Below, in pieces: positions 28,291 through 37,059 of a stretch of DNA of 64,000 nucleotides. Source of the DNA: Rufibacter roseus (GTDB lineage Bacteria; Bacteroidota; Bacteroidia; Cytophagales; Hymenobacteraceae); assembly GCF_001647285.1 (NCBI RefSeq), contig NZ_LRML01000005.1:186001-250000 (forward strand), in the 5' to 3' direction. Every line of letters begins with the position of its first letter. Positions within the stretch are counted from its first letter, which is position 1. Position numbers and translations under genes: made by a program. A model generated the notes under the pieces. That model was given only the letters and a program-made list of their open reading frames with translations. It did no database searches and had not been told where the DNA came from.

Positions 28291-29091
28291 TTATAGGGCA
28301 CTAGCGAGAGAGGCAGCCTCAGCTATTTCTTTCACCAGACCTCCAAAGCCTTTGCTTTCCAGTTCTTTTTTTGCTTTCTCGGCTTCAGCACGGTTAGCGA
28401 AACGTCCAGCTATGATGCGGTGCACTGTTTTCCCGTTCACGATGTCTTCTTGGCGGGCAATAGGCATCTTCTGATATATTCTGCGCAGTTTTTCTACTTG
28501 CAGCTCAGCATTGCCTTGAGTACTGAAGGCACCCGCCTGAACAACAAAATACTTTTGTTGCGCCAATACACCAGCGGTTGCCGTAGAAGGAGTTGCTGCT
28601 ACAGCAGCAGAAAGCGCCTCAGTGTTGGTGGCGGCCGTAGCGGCTATGGCATTTGCTTCTTCCTCAGCTTTCGCTTTTTCAGCGGCGCGCTGGGCTAGGA
28701 ACTCGGCAGGCAATTCCACTACTTCTACCTGTACATTAATTAAACCTGATTTACGGGAGGCAATAGTTTTAAAAGCGGCCTCTGATAAATCAATGACCCG
28801 CGGGGCTCTGAATGGGCCAGTATCATTAACCTTAACAATAATACTTTTACCCGTTGCCATGTTGGTAACCTTTACCTTAGTGCCCATTGGCAGGCCATTG
28901 TGGGCGGCGGTGTGCTTAAAGCGATTGTATACTTCACCGCTAGCGGTGCGGCGGCCGTGGTATTTAGCCCCGTACCAAGAGGCTACTCCGGCTTGCTCAT
29001 CGCCTACTTCTTGCCCTGAGGCAGTTGGCGCAAAGCTGAATGAAATAATGAAAAGAACGGCAATTGCATAGTAAATTTTCAGTTTCCCCAT
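28291..29091 (-). CDS. rlpA: RlpA-like septal lytic transglycosylase with SPOR domain
   Basis: 266 residues. Signal peptide (about 1-26), RlpA double-psi beta-barrel domain (about 33-115) with GVASWYGAKYHGRRTASGE, HTAAHNGLPMGTKVKVTN and VNDTGPF followed by RVIDLS, an Ala/Thr-rich linker, and a C-terminal SPOR domain (about 184-260) that binds denuded glycan at division sites. The His and Asp used in RlpA catalysis are both present, so an active enzyme is likely. No lipobox is visible. Confidence 0.92.
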   Translation of the reverse strand: MGKLKIYYAIAVLFIISFSFAPTASGQEVGDEQAGVASWYGAKYHGRRTASGEVYNRFKHTAAHNGLPMGTKVKVTNMATGKSIIVKVNDTGPFRAPRVIDLSEAAFKTIASRKSGLINVQVEVVELPAEFLAQRAAEKAKAEEEANAIAATAATNTEALSAAVAATPSTATAGVLAQQKYFVVQAGAFSTQGNAELQVEKLRRIYQKMPIARQEDIVNGKTVHRIIAGRFANRAEAEKAKKELESKGFGGLVKEIAEAASLASAL

Positions 29092-29503
29092 TATTGGTTT
29101 AGTTGGTGGAACATCAATTCGAAGGCAGCAAAATTAGGAAATATTTTTTCATTGCAACCACTCCTAGGTTTTCACGCTTCCGTCTACCTAGCATAAAACA
29201 CTTTAAAGTTATATAATTCTATGTTTTTGTTCAAAATATTTAATTCAAAATATAACTAAATTCATAAACCGTGGTATGCCAAACTTAAAGGAAAACTTTA
29301 AGTCAGATTCTGCCTTTACAGTTACTATAGACGTGTTTTTACATTTTCATATTGATATAAATAGATATTTAGATTCTTAAAAAAATAGAATACCTGTTCT
29401 TAAAAATATTTTTTTTCTGAAAAAATTTGTGAAACAGATCTATTTATAACCGTTTTACGTAGACAAATAGTTTGCATACACCCAAACCCACACCTCCTTT
29501 CCT
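29092..29503. other. AT-rich intergenic region with divergent promoters
   Basis: 412 bp between rlpA (minus) and the DUF72 gene (plus). It holds the rlpA promoter at its left. The rest is strongly AT-rich with A and T runs (29360-29450), giving no ORF, repeat or hairpin that I trust. Confidence 0.6.
29129..29157 (-). promoter_or_regulatory. Promoter of rlpA
   Basis: -7 box TAATTTTG (29129-29136) and -33 TTG (29155-29157) with an 18-bp spacer, on the minus strand, about 38 bp before the rlpA ATG. Confidence 0.5.
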
Positions 29504-30412
29504 ATGGATTTTGGACGCCTGCCAGACATAAGCAACGTTGATTTCAGACTACCCCAAGACCACCAGCAAACGGCTCATGTTTTAGCCCTTTCAGAGCGAC
29601 CTACCAAACCATCCATCTACTTGGGCTGCCCTACCTGGACGAACAAGCCCTGGGTTGGCACTTACTACCCTGCCGGGGCACAAGACGCACAACTACTATA
29701 TTGGTATTCGCGGCAGTTTAACACCTTAGAAATGAACACCACCCACTACCGCATACCCGACGCCTCAGCCATTAACCGCTGGCGCCAGGCCGTGCCGCCA
29801 GGTTTTGTTTTCTGCCCTAAATTACCGCAAATCATTAGCCACGACCAGTTACTGCAAAACGCAGGAGAACCCACCAAGCTTTTCTGTGATGCTGTTTTAG
29901 GCTTGGGAGAAACGTTAGGCATGGTTTTTCTTCAGTTGCCGCCTTTCTTCGGACCCGATGACTGGCCGGTATTAGAAAATTATTTGCAGCACTTCCCTAA
30001 AGAAGTTCCGCTGGCAGTGGAGTTTAGACACGAGAACTGGTTTAAAGATTCTGAAATAGTAGACGAGGCTTTCCAGATGCTCACTGAAAGACAGATAGCC
30101 ACTGTACTGACTGACGTGGCTGGCCGAAGAGATGTGCTGCACATGCGCCTGACCTCATCAGTGGCTATGATCAGGTTCAACGGGCACGGGTTGGTTCCTT
30201 CGGATTTTTCAAGACTTGAGGCTTGGGCTGAACGGCTGCACCAGTGGTTGGAACAGGGTTTACACACTGTGTATTTCTTCATGCACCAGAAAGACATCAT
30301 GCATGCTCCGCCTGCCATAGAACACCTCATAGACCAACTGGAAAGCAGAACTGGCCTGCACTTACAGCGCCCACAGAAGGTACAGCAATATGTGCAAGGG
30401 CAACTTTTCTAG
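29504..30412 (+). CDS. DUF72 (YecE-like) TIM-barrel protein
   Basis: 302 residues of the DUF72 family. Typical segments: YLGCPTWTNKPWVGTYYP (about 38-55), LEMNTTHYRIP, FCPKLPQIISHD, LGMVFLQLPPFFG, LAVEFRHENWF, MRFNGHG-type strand (MIRFNGHG) and VYFFMHQKD near the end. The fold is a TIM barrel; the reaction is not established, although relatives occur near iron-sulfur and repair genes. Single gene, no operon partner. Confidence 0.88.
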   Translation: MDFGRLPDISNVDFRLPQDHQQTAHVLALSERPTKPSIYLGCPTWTNKPWVGTYYPAGAQDAQLLYWYSRQFNTLEMNTTHYRIPDASAINRWRQAVPPGFVFCPKLPQIISHDQLLQNAGEPTKLFCDAVLGLGETLGMVFLQLPPFFGPDDWPVLENYLQHFPKEVPLAVEFRHENWFKDSEIVDEAFQMLTERQIATVLTDVAGRRDVLHMRLTSSVAMIRFNGHGLVPSDFSRLEAWAERLHQWLEQGLHTVYFFMHQKDIMHAPPAIEHLIDQLESRTGLHLQRPQKVQQYVQGQLF

Positions 30413-30756
30413 TATGATTTTTTTAATATATCTGCTGCTTCTCTAGCAACATCATTGATTATAACAGTTAGAACTAGAAAAGAAAAATAACCCTGTTGCC
30501 CTACCTATTGAACTACCCTCCTAACCCTGATTATACTTAAAGAACAAGCTTTACAGCCCTCCTTTCTTCCAGCTGGGTTTTAGGCTTGTTTTTTTAATAA
30601 AAAGCCTAAAACAGACGCATCGCACAATACACATGTATAGCTAAAACAAAGCTCCTTATCTTCTGTAAGTTCCGCCGATTTTACCAAACAGTGTGCTGCC
30701 CTAAGCAACCATTGCCTACAGATGAGCATCTATAGCACTAGAAAACAGCTACTGCT
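30413..30756. other. Intergenic region with one repeat
   Basis: 344 bp between two plus-strand genes. Contains one 36-bp palindrome (30577-30612); otherwise nothing recognisable. Confidence 0.6.
30577..30612. repeat. 36-bp palindromic repeat, copy 6
   Basis: Left GTTTTAGGCTTGTTTT, right ending AAAAAGCCTAAAAC. The A-T pair at stem position 6/31 replaces the C-G pair of other copies, a compensated change. Confidence 0.85.
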
Positions 30757-32295
30757 ATGACTTTAAAACAATTACTTCAGACCAGTTGCCTTGCATTAGG
30801 CATGTTCAGTCCTTTCTTAGTATCAGCACAAGCCAAAGCTCCATTATTACGCGCTCCGCAAGACACCGTGCAGGTTTTCATGAAAGAAAACAACTTCAGC
30901 CTAACTTTTAAAGTAAGTGAAGCGGGCAAGGAAAAGCTAGTGAGAATCGGGCCTAAAAGTCGGCCTAACCCCATACACGTGAACACGGGCACAGACAGCC
31001 TTGCCGTCATATACCAAAACAACCAACGGGAGCGCTTTTGGGTAACCAACGGCAAAGACACCACCAGTTTAGTTATCTCTTACTTTACGCCGCCTGCCCA
31101 CACTGAACTAAACAAAAAAGCCAGCGAACTATACCACCAGAAAAACTACAATGAGTCCATTAAACTTTACCAACAGTCCTTGGCGGCTTCCCCTAAGGGT
31201 TCACACGTACGCAACACGTACTACAACATTGCCTGCAACTACGCTCTTATGGGCCAAAAGGAGCAAGCCCTTAACTATTTAGAAAAATCAGTGGCCGCCG
31301 GTTACAAGAACCTGTCTAACATGAAACGAGATTCTGATCTGGAGATTCTCAAGCAAGACAAAAAGTATCTTAAACTAGAGCAACAGCTAGAAAAAAAACA
31401 TGCCCAACTAGGCGATCCTGACAAGGTTCAATTGGTCACCGCAGACGTACATAATTTTTGGAAAGCCTATGATTTAGCCGCCAGAGAACCAGCACGCCAG
31501 CAGGAAATATTTGAGAAGGAATATTTTGAAAAAGCATCTGTAGGGTTACAAGACTATTTTGAATTTAAGATTGGCTCTACCGAGTTGTTCCTGAATAACC
31601 TGAACAACAAAACTGCTTTCTTCCCAGCCATAAGAAAGAACACACTGCAGGCAGACAATATGAAAGCCGATATCTATAAGAGCTTTCATAAGATGAAGGA
31701 ACTGTACCCAGCGTCAACGTTTCCAAACGTTTATTTTGTAGTGGGGCGTTACAACTCGGCCGGCACCGCCTCAGACAACGGGCTTCTAATTGGCATTGAC
31801 CAGTTCTCCCGCTCAGAAGACGTACCCATGCATGAGCTAAACCTGTGGGAGCGAAACAATTTCAACTACATAAAAAATGTGCCGCCCCTAATTGCTCATG
31901 AGCTTATTCACTTCATTCAGACAAACAAGTCAGACACCACGCTGTTAGCAGGATCTTTAACCGAAGGAATGGCTGACTTCATTGGCGAACTTATTTCCGG
32001 CACCAACATCAACAAACGTCTACATGATTTTGCCAACCCGCGCGAAGAAGAAATTTGGGAGAAATTTAAAGCCGAAATGTACCTGAACCGATCCAAAAAC
32101 TGGATTGCCAACGGCAATCAGGAGCGACCTGACTGGCCAGCCGACTTAGGCTATTACATGGGCTACAAAATCTGTGAAGCGTACTACAACAAAGCCACAG
32201 ACAAAAAGCAGGCGGTGAAGGACATTTTAGAATTTCAAGACGCTAAAGCTTTCTTTGAAGCCAGCGGCTACGCCGATAAATTTTCTAAGTCTTAA
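30757..32295 (+). CDS. Exported TPR protein with HExxH metalloprotease-like domain
   Basis: 512 residues. Signal peptide (about 1-26, ending SAQA), a beta-rich N-terminal part, two TPR units (about 113-185: ASELYHQKNYNESIKLYQQSL and YYNIACNYALMGQKEQALNYL, split by a turn), then a domain with H381-E-L-I-H385 followed 25-30 residues later by LTEGMADFIGEL, whose Glu could be the third zinc ligand. This resembles DUF2268-type or gluzincin peptidases, but I cannot fix the family. Secreted or periplasmic role inferred. A strong terminator follows. Confidence 0.75.
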   Translation: MTLKQLLQTSCLALGMFSPFLVSAQAKAPLLRAPQDTVQVFMKENNFSLTFKVSEAGKEKLVRIGPKSRPNPIHVNTGTDSLAVIYQNNQRERFWVTNGKDTTSLVISYFTPPAHTELNKKASELYHQKNYNESIKLYQQSLAASPKGSHVRNTYYNIACNYALMGQKEQALNYLEKSVAAGYKNLSNMKRDSDLEILKQDKKYLKLEQQLEKKHAQLGDPDKVQLVTADVHNFWKAYDLAAREPARQQEIFEKEYFEKASVGLQDYFEFKIGSTELFLNNLNNKTAFFPAIRKNTLQADNMKADIYKSFHKMKELYPASTFPNVYFVVGRYNSAGTASDNGLLIGIDQFSRSEDVPMHELNLWERNNFNYIKNVPPLIAHELIHFIQTNKSDTTLLAGSLTEGMADFIGELISGTNINKRLHDFANPREEEIWEKFKAEMYLNRSKNWIANGNQERPDWPADLGYYMGYKICEAYYNKATDKKQAVKDILEFQDAKAFFEASGYADKFSKS

Positions 32296-32320
32296 CAAGT
32301 ACGCTTCTGAAGTAGAAGGC

Positions 32321-32356
32321 GTTTTAGGCTTGTTTTCCAGAAAATGGGCCCTAAAT
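32321..32356. repeat. 36-bp palindromic repeat, copy 7
   Basis: Left GTTTTAGGCTTGTTTT, right AAAATGGGCCCTAAAT. It is nested in a wider inverted pair, GCTTCTGA (about 32303) and TCAGAAGC (about 32356). Confidence 0.75.
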
Positions 32357-32371
32357 CAGAAGCGCTTTTAG

Positions 32372-32408
32372 ACCTCACAGGTTATGAAACCTGTGAGGTG
32401 TTTTTTTT
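32372..32408 (+). terminator. Terminator of the HExxH protein gene
   Basis: 12-bp perfect stem ACCTCACAGGTT/AACCTGTGAGGT (32372-32399), 4-nt loop, then G and eight T. A strong Rho-independent terminator on the plus strand. Confidence 0.92.
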
Positions 32409-32481
32409 GATTCAGTTATAATTTGCGGCAGATGCCGACACACGCAGCTCTTGGAAACACTGCAAGGTCCTTTGAGTAGGC

Positions 32482-32517
32482 GTTTTCAGGCTAATTTTAG
32501 AAAAGCAGGCCCAAAAA
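32482..32517. repeat. 36-bp palindromic repeat, copy 8 (left end of composite)
   Basis: Left GTTTTCAGGCTAATTTT, right AAAGCAGGCCCAAAAA. It ends 3 bp before the left long arm of the composite; copy 9 sits 3 bp outside the right arm. Confidence 0.7.
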
Positions 32518-32520
32518 GAA

Positions 32521-32700
32521 TTGCAGGAGTCCCTTCTCCCTGAGGGAGAAGGGCTAGGGTGAGGGGCCAACGGTGGCTACAGAGAAACAGCTTTTGATTT
32601 ACCCAAATCCATTTTCTTTTCCTGAACAACCACTTCTGCCATTCGAAACGTTTTCCCCCTCATCCTATCCTTCTCCCTCAGGGAGAAGGGACTCCTGCAA
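32521..32700. repeat. Paired inverted arms (MITE-like composite)
   Basis: The first 32 bp (32521-32552) and last 32 bp (32669-32700) are exact reverse complements, and similarity continues for about 46 bp with one gap. Each arm contains its own 23-bp palindrome, CCCTTCTCCCT-G-AGGGAGAAGGG. The interior of about 90 bp has no ORF. Confidence 0.9.
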
Positions 32701-32703
32701 TGT

Positions 32704-32739
32704 GTTTTGAGCCTGATTTTCGCAAAACAGGCCTAAAGC
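32704..32739. repeat. 36-bp palindromic repeat, copy 9 (right end of composite)
   Basis: Left GTTTTGAGCCTGATTTT, right AAAACAGGCCTAAAGC. It lies between the composite and the histidine kinase stop (32775). Confidence 0.8.
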
Positions 32740-32774
32740 ACATAAGCGGTGTTCCCCCTCGCACGGGAGAGAGG

Positions 32775-34079
32775 CTAAGGGGTGAAGTTTATTGCAAATG
32801 TAGTCACCCTATCAGCACCTGTTTGCAAAGAGAATTTAAACCCGTGCTGCAACAAAATTTCGCGCACCATGGTTAAGCCTATGCCCTGGCCGTTGGCTTT
32901 GGTACTGAAGAAGGGAGAAAATAGCTTTTCCTGCACCTCAGGCGCAATGCCTTTGCCATTGTCCTGGATGAGCAACTGCGGCGGGTTGGCTACAGTTCTT
33001 ACCTTCACCCAACCACCAGCGTCTACAGCCTCTACCGCATTTTTCAGCACGTTGATCAGTACTTGCTCTAGTTGCTGCACATCTACTTCTACCGTGGGTG
33101 AATCGGCATCTAAATCCCATTGCCAGGCGACCTGCGCCCGTTCAAAGCTGGGCGTCATGAGCCGGTGAATGCTTTGCAGAAGCTCATGCAACGGCACCGG
33201 TCTCTTTACCGGCGGCGGAATACGCACCACATTGGCGAAGTTGGCCATAAAACCCGCCAGGTTTTGGTTACGGGTAATGCACACCTGCAGCGCCTCGTCA
33301 AAATCTGGGCGGGTAGCTGGGTCTAGCTGAGGCGAGAAATAAGAAAAGGAGTGAAGAATAGAATTTACCGCCCCAATGGAGTTGTTGATCTCATGCGACA
33401 TCATTCTAATCAGCTTTTCATAGGCATTCCGCTCTTTCTCCAGGAGCTCTGCCGTCAGTTCCTCTACCAGAATAAAGTACCGGTGGTAGCCGCGGTCAAG
33501 AAACCGGATTTTACGGCAGCGGTACGTCTGTATGCCGTTGGGTCTGATCACGCGTTGCTCGTCTTTAGGGAGCTTGCCTAACGAATCTCCCCAATGCCCG
33601 GGCAGTTCCGGTAACGGTTTCCCTACTACCTCTTTTCCTGAAGTCTGCAATAAAAGGGCCGCCGCCGGGTTTAGGCCCGCTACCCGGTCATGAGTGTCTA
33701 ACAGAATAATGCCAGAAGGCGAGGCTTCAATAAGGCGTTCCAGTAAGAAATGTTTTTCGGTTTGCACCACGCGCTCCTGCCGCAGCTCGTCCATCATCTG
33801 GTTGTACACTTGTATAAGCTGGTCTACCTCTTTCTGGCCGGTTTCTATAAATTTGATGGAAAAGTCACGGTCTTTGATAGACTCTATTCCGGCGGCAATA
33901 AGGTTAAGAGGCCGCACGAAGGAGGTGTACAGTTTGGCAGTGAAGACAATGCTGGCGATAATCAGGATTTCAGCGGCTACAAACAGTGCTTTGTTGTAGT
34001 CCAGCAACTGCCAGGCCAGCGTCACCAAGGCCAGGTGCAACAGTACAGCCGCTACAATAAACTTACTCCGCAGCCTCAT
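32775..34079 (-). CDS. Sensor histidine kinase, NtrY/NtrB-like
   Basis: 434 residues, inner membrane. Two N-terminal helices (about 7-25 and 31-50) with almost no external loop, a HAMP-like linker (about 51-105), a PAS domain (about 110-205), then the kinase: phospho-accepting H229 in RMMSHEINNSIGAVN, N box VLINVLKNAVEA, G1 IQDNGKGI and G2 GQGIGLTM. The minimal external loop suggests sensing within the membrane or cytoplasm. It overlaps the sigma-54 activator upstream by 17 bp, so the two form a cognate pair. Confidence 0.92.
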   Translation of the reverse strand: MRLRSKFIVAAVLLHLALVTLAWQLLDYNKALFVAAEILIIASIVFTAKLYTSFVRPLNLIAAGIESIKDRDFSIKFIETGQKEVDQLIQVYNQMMDELRQERVVQTEKHFLLERLIEASPSGIILLDTHDRVAGLNPAAALLLQTSGKEVVGKPLPELPGHWGDSLGKLPKDEQRVIRPNGIQTYRCRKIRFLDRGYHRYFILVEELTAELLEKERNAYEKLIRMMSHEINNSIGAVNSILHSFSYFSPQLDPATRPDFDEALQVCITRNQNLAGFMANFANVVRIPPPVKRPVPLHELLQSIHRLMTPSFERAQVAWQWDLDADSPTVEVDVQQLEQVLINVLKNAVEAVDAGGWVKVRTVANPPQLLIQDNGKGIAPEVQEKLFSPFFSTKANGQGIGLTMVREILLQHGFKFSLQTGADRVTTFAINFTP

Positions 34080-35445
34080 ATGGAATGTTGAACTTCTCTA
34101 GCCGCCGGTACAAGGCTCCCCGGCTTACCCCCAAGGCTTTGGCCACTTTGCTGACATTGTTCTGGTAATAGGCCATGGATTTCCTGATCATATTGGCTTC
34201 CATTTCCTCTAAGGTCATCGTGCCTACACTGGGCAACTGTTTCTCTTCTATTCTGCGGCTGCCGCCCTGCAACTGGCTCTGAAAATCTTCTACTTCCAAC
34301 AGACTCTTGCCAGACACCAGTACCGTGCGTTCCACCAGGTTCTTCAGTTCTCTGATATTGCCGGGCAACGGGAGCTCGCTCAGCCATTTCAACGCCTTGT
34401 TGCCCACCTGCAGTTCTTGCTTGTGGTAGGTTTTGCGCAGGTTGTTTACAAAGTGCTGCACCAACAGCGGAATATCCTGGTTGCGCTCGCGCAGGGCCGG
34501 CAGTTTTACCGTGATCAGGTTAATTCTATAATAAAGGTCTTCCCGGAACTTGCCTTCAGACACCATTTCTTGCAGGTTGCGGTTAGTGGCGCAAACTACC
34601 CGTATATCCAGGTTTCGGGAGCGGCTGTCGCCGAGCACCTCATAGGTGCGGTCTTGTAGCACGCGCAACAGCTTTACTTGGCTGGCCATATCCAGCTCGC
34701 CAATCTCATCTAAAAAGATGGTGCCCTTGTTGGCCATTTCAAAGCGGCCCAAGCGGTCGGTTTTGGCATCGGTGAAGGCACCTCGGCGGTGTCCGAACAT
34801 CTCGCTTTCAAACAAGCTAGCGGAGATGCCGCCCAGGTTCACTTTTACAAAAGGTGCCTTGCGGCGGTGGCTGTTCTTGTGCAGGGCCTCGGCAATGAGC
34901 TCTTTACCAGTGCCGCTGTCTCCTTCAATCAAAACAGAAGCGTCAGTGGCACTTATCTGGCCAATGTTGCGCAGCACCTGCAACAGCCCCGGATCTTCGC
35001 CCACAATCATGGAGAAGTCAAATTGGTCGTCCAGTGCTTTGCGGGTGAGTTTACCGGTGGAGATTTCGGCAGAGGGTTTGGCTAGTTCCAGTGCGGTTTT
35101 AACAGATTGCAACAGCGCCTCGTTGCTCCAGGGTTTGGTAATAAAATCGGCGGCACCACCTTTGAGGCCTTCCACTGCCAGGTTGATAGAACCCCAACCT
35201 GTTATCAGAATAACTGGTACCGCTGGGTACAGGTGCTTGATTTGATCTAACAAACGCAGCCCATCCTCACCGGTGGTTTCCATGGAGAAGTTCATGTCCA
35301 TTAACACCAACTGAGGCATTTGCCTGTGAGCAAATTGTAGCGCCTCCTCTGGCCCGGCAGCTTGGGCCGTAGCATATCCGGCTTGTTTCAGCAACAAACT
35401 TAAGGAAGCACGTACGGCTACGTCATCGTCAATAATCAGGATCAT
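34063..35445 (-). CDS. Sigma-54-dependent response regulator, NtrC family
   Basis: 460 residues. Receiver domain (about 1-120) with DDD and phospho-acceptor D50 (LVLMDMNF) and the TKPW Lys; AAA+ domain with Walker A GDSGTGKE (about 173-180), the sigma-54 contact loop as GAFTDA instead of GAFTGA, and FLDEIGE; C-terminal Fis-type helix-turn-helix NVSKVAKALGVSRGALYRRL. The GAFTDA form is, to my knowledge, frequent in Bacteroidota. A probable target, a sigma-54 promoter with an upstream palindrome, lies before the HlyD-TolC genes of the same locus. Confidence 0.93.
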   Translation of the reverse strand: MILIIDDDVAVRASLSLLLKQAGYATAQAAGPEEALQFAHRQMPQLVLMDMNFSMETTGEDGLRLLDQIKHLYPAVPVILITGWGSINLAVEGLKGGAADFITKPWSNEALLQSVKTALELAKPSAEISTGKLTRKALDDQFDFSMIVGEDPGLLQVLRNIGQISATDASVLIEGDSGTGKELIAEALHKNSHRRKAPFVKVNLGGISASLFESEMFGHRRGAFTDAKTDRLGRFEMANKGTIFLDEIGELDMASQVKLLRVLQDRTYEVLGDSRSRNLDIRVVCATNRNLQEMVSEGKFREDLYYRINLITVKLPALRERNQDIPLLVQHFVNNLRKTYHKQELQVGNKALKWLSELPLPGNIRELKNLVERTVLVSGKSLLEVEDFQSQLQGGSRRIEEKQLPSVGTMTLEEMEANMIRKSMAYYQNNVSKVAKALGVSRGALYRRLEKFNIPYEAAE

Positions 35446-35475
35446 GGGTTCTTGGAGCGAGTAAGTGAAGGTAGC

Positions 35476-35511
35476 GATTTTGGGTTGATTTTGGAAAAAC
35501 AGGCGAAAAAC
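35476..35511. repeat. 36-bp palindromic repeat, copy 10
   Basis: Degenerate: left GATTTTGGGTTGATTTT, right AAAACAGGCGAAAAAC. It lies 30 bp upstream of the response regulator start. Confidence 0.6.
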
Positions 35512-35632
35512 GGGAGTGGCAGTTTTTGTTGATCAAAACCGAAGACACTGGCAGGTCTTAAAGACACTGCCAGGTCTGGGCGAGTTCTGGCGCATTTGCG
35601 GCTCGCTCCAAGTGGCTTCAAGGGATTAATCC

Positions 35633-35668
35633 GTTCTCGGGCTCATTTCTGAAAACGAACCCAAAAAC
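35633..35668. repeat. 36-bp palindromic repeat, copy 11
   Basis: Left GTTCTCGGGCTCATTT, right AAACGAACCCAAAAAC. The GGG/CCC pairing is kept. Confidence 0.65.
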
Positions 35669-35709
35669 GCTCTTCCCCGATAGCCCCCCCCTCTCAATTG
35701 ATGAGCAGG

Positions 35710-35853
35710 GTCGTTTCATTCTACCAGATCCAGGTAATCTTAAGGTTCAGAAATGCGAATTCTTGAGGCTAACGCCTCACTGAAGTTGAAAACTTCAGTC
35801 ATTATAGGTCCAAGTTGAAAACATGAACCAGAAAATAATTAGAATGAAACGAC
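35710..35853. repeat. 14-bp inverted pair enclosing two hairpins
   Basis: GTCGTTTCATTCTA (35710-35723) and its exact complement (35840-35853) enclose 116 bp that hold two tandem hairpins. It lies 24 bp after the permease gene stop and resembles the paired-arm composites elsewhere in the window. Confidence 0.7.
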
Positions 35854-35877
35854 TCTACCATTGGAAGGGATGGGATT

Positions 35878-37059
35878 CTACTCCTCGTGCAAGGCCACCG
35901 CAGGGTAGATTTTGGAGGCTTGGTAGCTCGGGTAAATTGCGCATATGGTGGCCAACAGAAAAATAAGGAAGGCGGCGGCGGCAATGCTTTCCCAGTAAAT
36001 GGCGGAGGAGAGTTGAAAGACCTGCAACAGCGGGAACTGTACCGCCAGCAATAAGCCTAACAGCAACCCGAATGTGGCAATCACCAGCACTTCGCCTACA
36101 AACTGATTCCGGATTTGCTTAGAAGACGCGCCAATGGCTCTTCGTAAACCAATTTCGGCGTAGCGGCGGTTAATGTTGTACCAGAGTACCCCGAACAACC
36201 CTAAGGCGACATTGAAAACCAGAAAACCGCAAACCAAACCTAAGGCTACCATGGGCACGGTTGTCATTTTGGCTTTGCTTTGGCGCATTTTCTCCAGGGT
36301 AGTTACTTCAATGGTCCAATCTTTGGCAATGCGCGAAAGCTCCCGCACCATTTTCTCCTCAAAGGCCACGCCAGCCCCCGGTTTAACTTTCATGACCAGA
36401 CCGTTCCAGAAATAGCTTTTCTCCTCATCTAAATTGATGCACTCAAAATAGGCAGCCTCTTCTGGGTCAAACTCACTATAAGAGCGATAATGGTCTATCA
36501 CTCCAATTACCGCATATTGGGAAGAATCATTTATCGGAAGCAATTTTCCGATGGCCTCTTCGTCGCCAAACAATTCTTCTTTTAGCTTTTGATTAATGAC
36601 AATGGGTTTGTGCAAGCTTGCCTTGTCTTGTGGTCCAAACCAGCGACCTTGGCTAACTTCCAGGCCAAGTACCTTCTGGTAATCGGCTTGCACGTTAAAA
36701 ACGTTGGCCTGTATGTCTTTTTTCCCACCATAAGACAAGTTGTTGTTCATTTGGCTAAAGGCAAAGGGCGTGTTGGAATTAGAGAGCGAGGCATGTTCCA
36801 CTTCCGGAAAACTTTTCACCCGCTGAATCAACTCCCGCTGAACGGCTAGGTTATGTGCTGTGGAGTCAGTCTGCGGATTCAGCCAAAGCTGCCACACGTT
36901 GTCATAAGTAAAACCCAAAGGTTTGGTGTAGTTGTGGTAATTGTAGATGCCGAAACTAAGCACCGCGAAGAGCACCAGAAAAGAAAAGAAGATTTCAGTG
37001 ATCAACAAGAAATTGCTTTTCTTCTGATTCCAGATCAGTTTAAACAGATGGCGTATCAT
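35878..37059 (-). CDS. ABC transporter permease, MacB/FtsX type (second)
   Basis: 393 residues, four membrane helices: one near the N-terminus (about 18-40), a large MacB periplasmic core-like domain (about 45-265), then three helices in the C-terminal FtsX domain (VALGLVCGFLVFNVALGLFG, LVIATFGLLLGLLLAVQ, AAAAFLIFLLATICAIYP) with RRAIGASSKQIRNQFVGE, the typical coupling segment. It overlaps the other permease by 4 bp, so a heterodimer is likely. Confidence 0.9.
   Translation of the reverse strand: MIRHLFKLIWNQKKSNFLLITEIFFSFLVLFAVLSFGIYNYHNYTKPLGFTYDNVWQLWLNPQTDSTAHNLAVQRELIQRVKSFPEVEHASLSNSNTPFAFSQMNNNLSYGGKKDIQANVFNVQADYQKVLGLEVSQGRWFGPQDKASLHKPIVINQKLKEELFGDEEAIGKLLPINDSSQYAVIGVIDHYRSYSEFDPEEAAYFECINLDEEKSYFWNGLVMKVKPGAGVAFEEKMVRELSRIAKDWTIEVTTLEKMRQSKAKMTTVPMVALGLVCGFLVFNVALGLFGVLWYNINRRYAEIGLRRAIGASSKQIRNQFVGEVLVIATFGLLLGLLLAVQFPLLQVFQLSSAIYWESIAAAAFLIFLLATICAIYPSYQASKIYPAVALHEE

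Larger units (their letters stand above)
32296..32774. other. Intergenic region built of nested palindromes
   Basis: 479 bp between convergent genes with no ORF. In order: a 36-bp palindrome, a terminator, then a 258-bp symmetric structure made of two further 36-mers and two long inverted arms. Almost every part belongs to some inverted repeat. Confidence 0.8.
35446..35877. other. Intergenic repeat cluster
   Basis: 432 bp between the response regulator and permease genes, no ORF. Contains two 36-bp palindromes, a 16-bp direct repeat differing at one position (35543-35558 and 35562-35577), two adjacent hairpins (GAGGC/GCCTC and ACTGAAGTT/AACTTCAGT, about 35764-35798) and a 14-bp inverted pair at 35710-35723 and 35840-35853. 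Confidence 0.75.

Noticed and set aside
34646-35245. 199-residue plus-strand ORF
   Set aside because: Antisense to the sigma-54 activator; Ser/Pro-rich shadow translation.
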